From Ancistrus triradiatus (lineage: Eukaryota > Chordata > Actinopteri > Siluriformes > Loricariidae), in NCBI GenBank assembly GCA_025084515.1, contig JAJAGP010000080.1:372001-436000 (forward strand): a stretch of 64,000 bases of DNA, given 5' to 3'. A program made the position numbers and the translations under genes. The notes beneath the pieces were generated by a model. The model saw nothing but the letters and a program-made list of their open reading frames with translations, was not told the DNA's origin and did no database searches. This document shows positions 23,601 through 33,900 of this stretch, piece by piece (position 1 is the stretch's first letter; each line of letters starts with the position of its first letter).

Positions 23601-25198
23601 TACAGTGATGCTTAAGTTTGTGAACCCTTTATAATTTTCTAAAATTCTGCATAAATATGACCTAAAACCTTTTTTAAAACCTTTTTTTCTCACAAGTCTT
23701 AAGAGTAGATAAAGAGAACCCAGTTAAACAAATGAGTCAAAAATATTATACTTGGTCATTTATTTATTGAGGAAAATGATCCAATATTACATATTAGTGA
23801 GTAGCAAAAGTATGTGAACCTCTAGGATTAGCAGTTCATTTGAAGGTGAAATTAGTCAGGTGTTTTCAATCAGGTGTGAGTGGGGGCACCCTGTTTTTAT
23901 TTAAAGAACAGGGGATCTATCAAAGTCTGCTCTTCACGACACGTTTGTAGAAGTGTATCATGGCACGAACAAAGGAGATTTCTGAGGACCTCAGAAAAAG
24001 TTGTTTTGATGCTCATCAGGCTGGAAAATGGTTACAAAACCATCTCTAAAGAGTTTGGACTCCACCAATCCACAGTCAGGCAGATTGTTGTACAAATGGA
24101 GGAAATTCAAGACCATTGTTATCCTCCCCAGGAGTGGTCGACCAACAAAGATCACTCCCAGAGCAAAGCGTGTAATAGTTGGCGAGGTCACAAAGGACCG
24201 GACCCCCAGAGTAACTTCTAAGCAAAACTGAAGGCCTCTCTCACATTGGCTAATGTTAATGTTCATGAGTCCACCATCAGAAGAACACTGAACAACAATG
24301 GTGTGCATGGGAGGGTTGCAAGGAGAAACCGCTGCTCTCCAAAAAGAACATTGCTGCTCGTCTGCAGTTTGCTTAAGATCACGTGGACAAGCCAGGAGGC
24401 TATTGGAAGAATGTTTTGTGGCACGGATGAGGCCAAAATAGAACTTTTTGGTTTTAAAAGTAAAGCGTTATGTTTGGAGAAGGAAAACACTGCATTACAG
24501 CATAAGAACTACCTTATCCCATCTGTGAAACATGGTGGTAGTATCATGGTTTGGGGCCTGTTTTGCTGGCATCTGGGCAGGATGGCTTGCCATCATTGAT
24601 GGAACAATGAATTCTGAATTATATCAGAGAATTCTAAAGGTAAATGTCAGGACATCTGTCCATGAACTGAATCTCAAGAGGAAGGTGGGTCATGCAGCAA
24701 GACAACGACCCTAAGCACACAAGTCGTTCCCCTACCAAAGAATGGTTACAGAAGAATAAAGTTCATGTTTTGGGAATGGCCAAGTCAAAAGTCCTGACCT
24801 TAATCTAATGGAAATGTTGTGGGAAGGACCTGAAGCGAGCAGCTAATGTGAGGAGAACCCACCAACATCCCAGAGCTGAAGCTGTTCTGTATGGAGGAAT
24901 GGGCTAAAATTCCTCCAAGCCGGTGTGCAGGACTGATCAACTGTTACAGGAAACGTTTAGTTGCAGTTATTATGCAGTTTAGTTGCAGTACATATACTTT
25001 TGCGACTCAATATATAATATTGAATCATTTTCCTCAATAAATAAATGACCAAGTATAATATTGTTGTCTCATTTGTTTAACTGGTTTCTCTTTATCTACT
25101 TTTAGAACTTGTGTGAAAATCTGATGATGTTTTAGGTCATATTTATGCAGAAATATAAAAAATTCTAAAGGGTTCACAAACTTTAATGCCCCACTGTA
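23601..25198 (+). mobile_element. Tc1-like transposon, family A, near full length but dead
   Basis: Both ends are present: TACAGTGATGCTTAAGTTTG on the left and ...TTTAATGCCCCACTGTA on the right, with TA at each edge and long inverted repeats of roughly 300 bp. The transposase start is at 23960 (MARTKEISEDLRK). Later segments include the PRSGRPTKITPRAKRVIVGE stretch (24130-24200), the DDE region with MFCGTDEAKIELFGF (about 24410-24455) and GGSIMVWG (about 24534). Small insertions and deletions shift the frame at least four times. Confidence 0.93.
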
Positions 25199-25254
25199 GT
25201 TGGTGGGCAGTGCCATGACCGAAGACTTGATGTAAGAAATGACCTTTGGTCTGT

Positions 25255-25935
25255 TGGAGGGGTGTAACGATGCAAAAATGTCATGATGTGCATTTTAGAG
25301 ATTTTATTGTTTATTAGGCCATCTAATGCATTTGCATTTTTTTAACAGCAGAGGGCTCAATCATGCGTCAAGCTCCGAAAAGCATTTTAATCTTTTACTT
25401 GCAAATATTGTTTTTGTTTGTTTGTTTGTTTCCATTTATATACAAGAAAAGTATGGCTTATTTTGAATTGTCATTTTTCAAAAATAAAATATTTTTACTG
25501 AATATTTTTGCTCAGTTATTTAATAAAAAGCTGAAGAACAGCATTTTATTTTACAATTTTAAACCCCAGTTTAAATTAATGTTTTATGGTTAATGGTTCT
25601 GATTGTCAGTTTTGATTTATTTTTTATTTATTGTCCAGCTCTCTTGAATACATTTTAAACAAACACAAACAAGAGTCCAAGTTCCCTGTTATTCCAATAA
25701 ATGATTAGAAACAGAGACTTAACATTGTAAATAAAATGTCCTATAGCAGCTTCACCATGTATTAAATAATCATGTGAAAAAATCCTTTTTTATTTCTGAA
25801 TAACTGTTCAAAAATGTTCTTGTCTTGTATAAAAAAGAGATTGTTTAGTCTGTTGCAAATTAGAGTTTTAAATAGGTATGCATATGGGAGCATGACATCT
25901 ATTGCGCCCTCTGGTGTTCCAAATCGCAATTGTAT
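25255..25935 (+). mobile_element. hAT-like MITE (GGGGTGTAAC family)
   Basis: Starts GGAGGGGTGTAACGATGCAA, and carries ATGATTAGAAACAGAGACTT, GTCCTATAGCAGCTTCACCA and the family's right-hand phrase GCGCCCTCTGGTGTTCCAAA. It lies just upstream of the first nck2 coding exon. Boundaries are approximate. Confidence 0.5.
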
Positions 25936-26047
25936 TAGATGGGGGTGGGCGGGAAAATCCGATACCGATGCTGACAGGTTGTTTATCCAGACCTGGAGTA
26001 GATGTTAATATCATCTCCATCTAAGCAGGCTTCTTGCTATGTTTCAG

Positions 26048-26063
26048 CGTGACTCCATGAAAG
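26048..26063 (+). promoter_or_regulatory. nck2: nck2 start-codon leader with an upstream ATG
   Basis: The exon begins after the acceptor TATGTTTCAG at 26047. An ATG at 26057 lies 7 nt before the chosen start at 26064, in another frame. It opens a 23-codon frame that overlaps the coding sequence and ends with TGA at 26126-26128. The start at 26064 is chosen because it begins the conserved MSEEVIVIAKWDY SH3 sequence. Confidence 0.8.
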
Positions 26064-26289
26064 ATGTCAGAGGAGGTGATTGTGATCGCCAAGTGGGATT
26101 ACTCGGCGCAGCAGGACCAGGAACTTGACATCCGGAAGAACGAGCGCCTGTGGCTCCTGGACGACTCGAAAACGTGGTGGCGGGTCCGTAACGCAGCCAA
26201 CCGGACCGGCTATGTGCCCTCCAACTACGTCGAGCGCAAGAACAGCCTGAAGAAGGGCTCTCTGGTGAAGAATCTCAAGGACACTCTCG
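26064..26289 (+). CDS. nck2: nck2 first coding exon
   Basis: Encodes residues 1-75 with the first SH3 domain and the KKGSLVKNLKDTLG linker. The donor is CTCG/GTACGT at 26290 (phase 1). The downstream reading MDAFII... that continues past it is intronic. Confidence 0.96.
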
Positions 26290-29200
26290 GTACGTGGCTA
26301 GAAAGTGGATGGTTTGAAGCAATGGATGCATTTATTATCTGGTAGCCCTGTTTGTGAGGGAAGATGTTTCGCTTGTCTAGCAGTGTTCAGGTTTTTGCTG
26401 AGCTCTTCATTATTTGCAGTCTTCTCAGCAGTGTTGCCCTTGAAGGAAGCTTTCGGTGAGGAGTAACAGGCTGAACTAATTGAGTTTTGCTGGAGAGCCA
26501 AAGCTCTTTTAATCACACGGTTTTGGACTGGAGGCCTGATTGATGGCCTGTATCATCGACCATAATAAGCGACCTTTTTCCAGACTCGGAGGATTCATGC
26601 CTGAAAGCAAGACATTAACTATGTAGTGCCTGGAATTCTCCAAATTGAAAATGGTAGCATCCATATTCTGTCCAACCGTTCGATGAACACTCATATGTAA
26701 TTATAATAGGAAAAATACTGTTTGCTGGATTATAAGTACTGTTGTCTGTGAGTCTTTCATTCTTCTCATTGAAATGAATGGAAGGAGCTCCAAATGTAAA
26801 ACGTGTCCCTATTCAGACTGACTGGCACATGATCTGAGCGCAAGGGTTTTTATAAAGGGCCCGGCAGTGGGGCTTGGCAGAGCTGGGATCTGACCTCACA
26901 ACCTTTTGATTAGTAATCTGGACTGTTATCCATGGAGCCACCCCATATTGTAGACAGATACCCTGGCGATCCTAACAGGATTCTAGTGAGTTGGTTTCGA
27001 TGAGTTGTTTTCCAAACCTCATTATGGATTGACGCGGCTTTAAACATCTCCGGTCAATAATGGCGACTGAAGAAATTTCAGTAGCTGGCCGCCTTTGGCA
27101 ATTTCTCACCAGAGAAGCGAATTCAATTATAGTGATGTATTAAGTTACTGCTGTCCGTTTGATGGATTATGTCTTTGTGTCCACGAGCCGATCAATTGTT
27201 TATCTGTTAGCACTTAATTGTTAGAGCCAGACCGTTTCAGTAGAGGGAACAAACACCTTCATGATATTCAGTGAGTGAGTGAGCAATTTGCACCATCCTC
27301 CACTCTGCTGACAGAGCAAAGCGACTGAACACACCCTCCCACACTCACCCATTACAACACTAAATAAACTCAAACATGGCTCCAACTTGTTTTCCCCATC
27401 ATGTCAAATGAATGTTTAGCCCTGTGGCCTTGTTTCTTGACTGCTCCGAGAAAGCACGTTAATTAGTCACACTAACGTCTGTTTGGGAGTTCATTCTGCT
27501 GTTGATAGGAAATGGGGGATTTGACGAGAAACACATCTGGGAAGACGAATTATAGACAAAACAGACTAATGGGAATGGGTGACATGGGCAAAATCTATCA
27601 CAGTGTGTGATTTAATGGTAAATATCACAATATAGTAATTTTAGAAGAAAATCCAGATTTATTTTTACTGCATTTTTTTTTTTACAATGGAGCTGGAAAA
27701 ACTCCCCAAACGTTATAAGGAAGAATCCTTGGCAGGACGAAGACACAAGATGGCAACCATCCTCCTTATGGTACATGTAGGAATTAAACCAAGTTATTTG
27801 ATTAAGTTTAAGTGTAATAGTTAAATTAAATGGAAGCTAATGAAATATTGAGAGAACATATGTGAATGTACTAATAAAATAAGGTATAGTAATATGTACT
27901 CGTTAGAGTAAATGTATAATAAACTAGAATATGTACATAATGTAAGATAATATTAGTAATATAAGACAATAGTGAAAATAAATAAAATGATTTTATTTTT
28001 AAAAATTATCGATACATTGATTAAATGGTGTAAAATTAAATTGACTGTTAATCCAGTAAATAAAAAAATTGCTTGACCACTTAACCCTGCAAAAATTGAA
28101 AACATTCAACCTCAAAACGTCAGTGGAAATTAAATGTAAATAATGGCGTAAAAAGTAGCCAAAATTCACTATATAAATGACTAAGGACTCTGACTTTGCC
28201 AAAGAGCTTGAATCTTTACAGACATCAGATCAAGGGTTTATTAGCTCCGTTTCAACTGTGTAAATTGCAGCCATGTCCTTTAGAAATAGAAGATGAAATT
28301 AATTCGAAGGACATTCATTATGTCCTTCTAGCTGCTAGATTTGTCGTCATAGTCTCTATATCAAAGGATTTAGCCCAGCGTTTCTGGAAGTGAGGTGACT
28401 CTTGCGATTTAATTTTAACACCTGACGCAGTTTCACCGCTGGATGCAGCATGCATTTTTTTGGGCTTTTCTAATGCTGCTTAGTAGACTTGGGCGATGCG
28501 ACTATATTAGATTTTATAAAAGATACAAATGGAAGGATTACTGTACAGTGCTGTACTAAATGCGTTCATATTGCGTTTGAGTTAATATTATTGACTGCTA
28601 ACGTCCTTCACAGAACGTAATGCGGACGTCATCTGTATAACATTCTCCGAGCCACATTTGACAATAGATTACATCATAACACACGGTACATGATTGCCTA
28701 AGATGCCTTCCTCTTGAGTTTAAGGAACTTGAAAATGCCATTCAAAATAGCCTATTTGGATGTAGCAGCCATCTTTTGCATAAACCCATAACAAAGTATG
28801 ATACAAAGTTGAGTTAAGTTGAGGAAGTCGAACATTATGAGAAGATTTCCATATTACAAGCGATAAAGCTATCGGGTTTCAGTCTGGCTAAGTGCTGAGG
28901 CATTTAACTACACATTTACATGTATATGGTTAAAGTCCGACCAGGATACAATCCAGAACCTTGATCCGTTATAAAAACAAACACCGTGATTGCTGGTTTC
29001 TGATGCAAGCTATAAAGACCGGCTGCTCCCATTTGGGGTCTCCACAGCAGATCACCTTCCAACAACCTACGCTATTTAACCTGGCTTGGAACCTTGCCAT
29101 AGAAGCGCCCATAGTGTCTTGGATTTTTCTGGAAACATATCGCCCAACTTTCACGTTCCAAGCCCAACCCCGGATTGAACCCAGGCTTTCACACGCTCCC

Positions 29201-30905
29201 GTTTCCAGCAGCTGGCTCTACCCACTGAGCCACCAGGGCTGTGTGCTTATGGAGATCATACACGTTGGTTATTACATAGGACTCCTGTCCAAATACAATT
29301 GGTCATATTGATGGTGCAAAAGAAGATTTTCATATACTATGTGCAGGATCTCTCTAGCAGCAGTATTGATGTGCTTGATTCCGATTTGTCACGAGCACAG
29401 ACCCAGGGTCAGTCATTATTTCTACATGATCTGTACAGTGCAGAAGTCTTAGGCCACCATTAGAATAGGTATGCCACTGTTTTAGTAGTGAAAAGACTAA
29501 TTATTTGTCAGGCTCTTTATTTGAACACAACCAGAAAATACAGGAAATGTGTATGCAGTATTAAACTCAAATACAGTGGCAAGTATTTAGTGTGACCTCC
29601 GAGTACACTTGAGAAATAGCAGAATCTGGCAGCTTGCTCGTTATCAAGCCAAGATGGTCCTTCTACAGTCAGAAAAAGCTTGACCAGGATTGTTTCTTTT
29701 GAGGTTAGCAGCCAAGAAGACGACCAGGGTGAAAAGGGTAAGATGTATGCTAAAGCTTAGGAATATTGGAAAGATGATCAGTGGAAAAATATTCTGGAGT
29801 GACAAATCCAAATTTTTTGGCCAATTGTCGACAGTGTTATATAGGGTTGTTAAACCATTACAGAACTGTAGATAAAGTTCTAAGGCATTTACCCAACAAC
29901 TAAAGTAGGATTTAAGAGATGGCATATTTAGAATGATTTGCATCATATCGCCTTCCTATTAACATGTGGATGTTATTGTGAGCCTGGTGTCCTGATACCG
30001 TGGGGCTGCTGTGACACACTTGCTTGATCATGACTCATCTTCAGCTGGGCTTTCATGAGAACCATTTCTATGGAAAATCGCGACCTTCTTCATGACTTGA
30101 AGCTGTCTCAGGCTGTCTTCTATTTTTGTCATGTTAAAAGCCTGTTGTTAAGTCTTGATTTGGCGTGCAGATTATGTAGAGCAGTTTTTTTTTTTTTTTT
30201 TTTTAGATGTGGATTTCAGCAACACTAATGAGGAGGGAGTAGGTTCTGTATAAAACAAGGACAGATGGATGTCTTAGAATGGCTGCGTGAAGTACGTAAA
30301 ATGGCCGGAATTTTGGACACGATCAGATATTCTTTTGGATTCCATTCCAAAACTAGGCATTAATATGGAAATGGCTTTTAGAAGGTGTTCCACTGGGTTT
30401 TGGAACATGACACTGGTGATTCACTTCCATTCATCTAGTGCATACCGGTGTTAATCTTCCATATAGTTTGAGTTTAACAGTTGTGGGTGGGTCAATGGTA
30501 ACTTAAAAAGTAAAAATTTTCTTCCTAAACACTGGGACTGTTTCACACATGCATCTTCCCAGGCTTGTTTCTGACGTTTTTAAGATACACAGGACTTAAT
30601 GTAGGAGTTGAGGCTTGAGATGTGGTAATGTGTGTGCTTCGTGATAGGAGACTTGTGGTTAGTCAGATCTGTGATTATGTAGAGTCAAGTTCACGTGGAA
30701 GACTTTGATGGTCTGCAATAGTTATCTCCGGAAACCATTGCTTTAAAAATCTGACGTTGGTTTGCATGATACAGATGTTGATTTGTTAAAAGAATAGAGA
30801 TAGCCCCTGTTATACGATGGTCTGATTTACGTATTTTCGATTTTGTGATGGAAATTCCATAATACACACAGTAGTAGTAGTAGAAGAAATAATAATAATA
30901 ACAAC

Positions 30906-30937
<32 letters not shown>

Positions 30938-33900
30938 ACATTCAACAGAAAACTAGGAATTTTTTCCCCAGGCAAGCGTTACGCAGTATGATACTCTCCC
31001 GCCCTCTATGGTGCTAAATGAGGAAATCAGGAGTGCGTGACGTAGGGAATGCCATGGCGATAGTGATGATTGCTGGGTAATGTAGTGAGGGAAAGCCATG
31101 GTTGTGACAATAACCGCTTTTTTGTTTCTCACTTTCAATACATTATTCAAAAAATTGCATCAGATATTGAGTGCTAATGATTTTGGACAACTCTTGGTTA
31201 ATGCAAGTGTTTTAAGCATGTTTAAGTCTAAGCTATGATATACAGTGGTGTGAAAAAGTGTTTGCCCCCTTCCTGATTTCCTATTTTTTTGCATGTTTGT
31301 CACACTTGAGTGTTTCGGAACATCAAACCAATTTAAACATTAGTCAAAAACAACACAAGTAAACCCAAAATGCAGTTTTTAAATGAAGGTGTTTATTATT
31401 AAGAGAGAAAAATCCAAACCTACATGGCCCTGTGTGAAAAAGTGATTCCCCCTAAACCTAATAACTGGTTGGGCCACCCTTAGCAGCAACAACTGCAACC
31501 AAGCGTTTGTGATAACTTGCAATGAGTCTTTTACAGCGTTGTGGAGGAATTTTGGCCACTCATCTCTGCAGAATTGTTGTAATTCAGCCACATTGGAGGG
31601 TTTTCCAGAATGAACGGCCTTTTTAAGGTCATGCCACAGCATCTCGATAGGATTCAGATCAGGACAGTGACTAGGCCACTCCAAAGTCTTCATTTTGTTT
31701 TTCTTCAGCCATTCAGAGGTGGACTTGCTGCTGTGTTTTGGATCATTGTCCTGCTGCAGAACCCAAGTTTGTTTCAGCTTGAGGCCACAAACAGATGGCT
31801 GGAGATTCTCCTTCAGGATTGTTTGTTAGACAGCAGAATTCATAGTTCCATTTATCACAGCAAGTCTTCCAGGTCCTGAAGCAGCAAAACAGCCCCAGAC
31901 CATCACACTACCACCACCATATTTTACTGTTGCTATAATGTTCTTTTTCTGAAATGCTGTGTTACTTTTACACCAGAAAGAGAAGGAAGACTAAACGACC
32001 AACATTTTTGATCGATAAAAGCTTTATGTAAGGCTGGACAATAGTGTGGAGACTAAAACAGATAGTGAACAAATGGTGAACAATATCTGAAAGCACATGG
32101 CTTCAACCACTTCAGACAAAGGCTTTAAATAGCATGGGATGTGATTAAGGAAGATGAAATGAAATAAATACAAATTGGATGCAGTTTTGAACACACTGTT
32201 GTGGAAACCAATACTCATCAACAGTCTGACCCTGAACATAACAAGGGTAAACTTTGTCAGTGAAACCAACCTTGAAGATTTGTTTAAGAATACACCCAAG
32301 AAAGATAAACTTCTTATCCAACCTTGATATAGAACACCAGGGGTAGTGCTACCACACTCCAAACCATTACATAGCTAAACTTGCAATTAAAAGTTGACTT
32401 TTAATTAATTAAAAAAATTTCTGAGAGATGTCCACTGCAATTTCTTTAAATGGAATACATGAAGATCAGTCAGAGAATGGAGGGTGATTTGAGTTATGTG
32501 TCAGCTGTCTTAGCAGTACATGCGTAAATGTACAGCCACCTCACCAAGGTGCGTCTGGCACAACCTTGTCATCGTCAGCGAAACTGACTGTTTGTGATGA
32601 ACCCAGCTCGGTTATTAATTTATTTATTTTCTGTACCTAGCTGTGACTTGGATTAATAGATAACCATTTTGCACAGATGGCAGCCTAGAGCTGTGCTAAT
32701 CTTTTTTATTGTGTATATTTTTGGTGACGTATCTTCATGCCCCTGGAGATGTCTCTGTTTGGGAAATAAGGGTGTATATGGATAGGTAGAATGATTCATT
32801 ATTGTTGCTAGGCTACATGCTGTAGCCGACTTGTTTTGCTCTTTACATAACTTTGAGTCACTTTACAATGACTGTTTGTAATGCTGATTCAACCTCAAAT
32901 ATTGATACGGGAAATAAAATCCTCCAGTTTAGTCATCGAACCCCCAAGTCATAAAGGAGCCTACAACGTTTCCATCAAAGGTCAAGAAAATCCCAATTTT
33001 CAGTATTTAAATGCCACAAATGTGAAACATTACAGATACAGTGGGGCAAAAAAAGTATTTTTCATCATAGGTACACTTCAACTATGAGAGACAAAATGAG
33101 GGAAAAAAATCAGGAAATCACATTGTAGAATTTTTAAATGATTTTATTGTAAATCATGCTGGACAATAAGTATTTGGTCACCCACAAACAAGCAAGATTT
33201 CTGGCTCTCACAGACCTATAAGCTGAAGCTCTTCGGTCCTCCACTCGTTACCTGTATTAATGGCACCTGTTTGACCTCGTTATCTGTATAAAAGACACCT
33301 GTCCACAGCCTCAAACAGTCAGACTTCAAACTCACCCATGGCCAAGACCAAAGAGCTGTTGATGGACACCAGGAAGAAATTTGTAGACCTGCACCAGGCT
33401 GGGAAGAGTGAATCTACAATAGCCAAGCAGGTTGGTGTGAATAAATTAAAGAATTGTAACAATTGTAAGAAAATGGAAGACGTACAAGATCATTGATTAT
33501 CTCCCTCGATCTGGGGCTCCACGCAAGATCAGTAACACACTACGCCGAGAGGGACTCAGATACTGCACTGCCAGGCGTGTCCCCCTGCTTAAGCCAGTAC
33601 ATGTCCAGGCCCGTCTGAACCTTGCCAGAGAGCATATGGATGATCCAGAAGAGGATTGGGAGAATATCATGTGGTCAGATGAAACCAAAATAGAACTTTT
33701 TGGTAAAAATTCAACTCGTCGTGTTTGGAGGAAGAAGAATGCTGAGTTACATCCCAAGAACACCATACCTACTGTGAAGCATGGGGGTGGAAACATCATG
33801 CTTTGGGGCTGTTTTTTTGCAAAGGGGACAGGATGACTGATCCGTGTTAAGGGAAGAATGAACGGGGCCATGTATCGTGAGATTTTAAGCCAAAACCTCC

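Noticed and set aside
26290..26345. Extension of the nck2 first exon past 26289
   Set aside because: The open frame continues to 26345, but a strong donor and the family sequence (DTLG then LGRTKRK in the next exon) place the splice at 26289.
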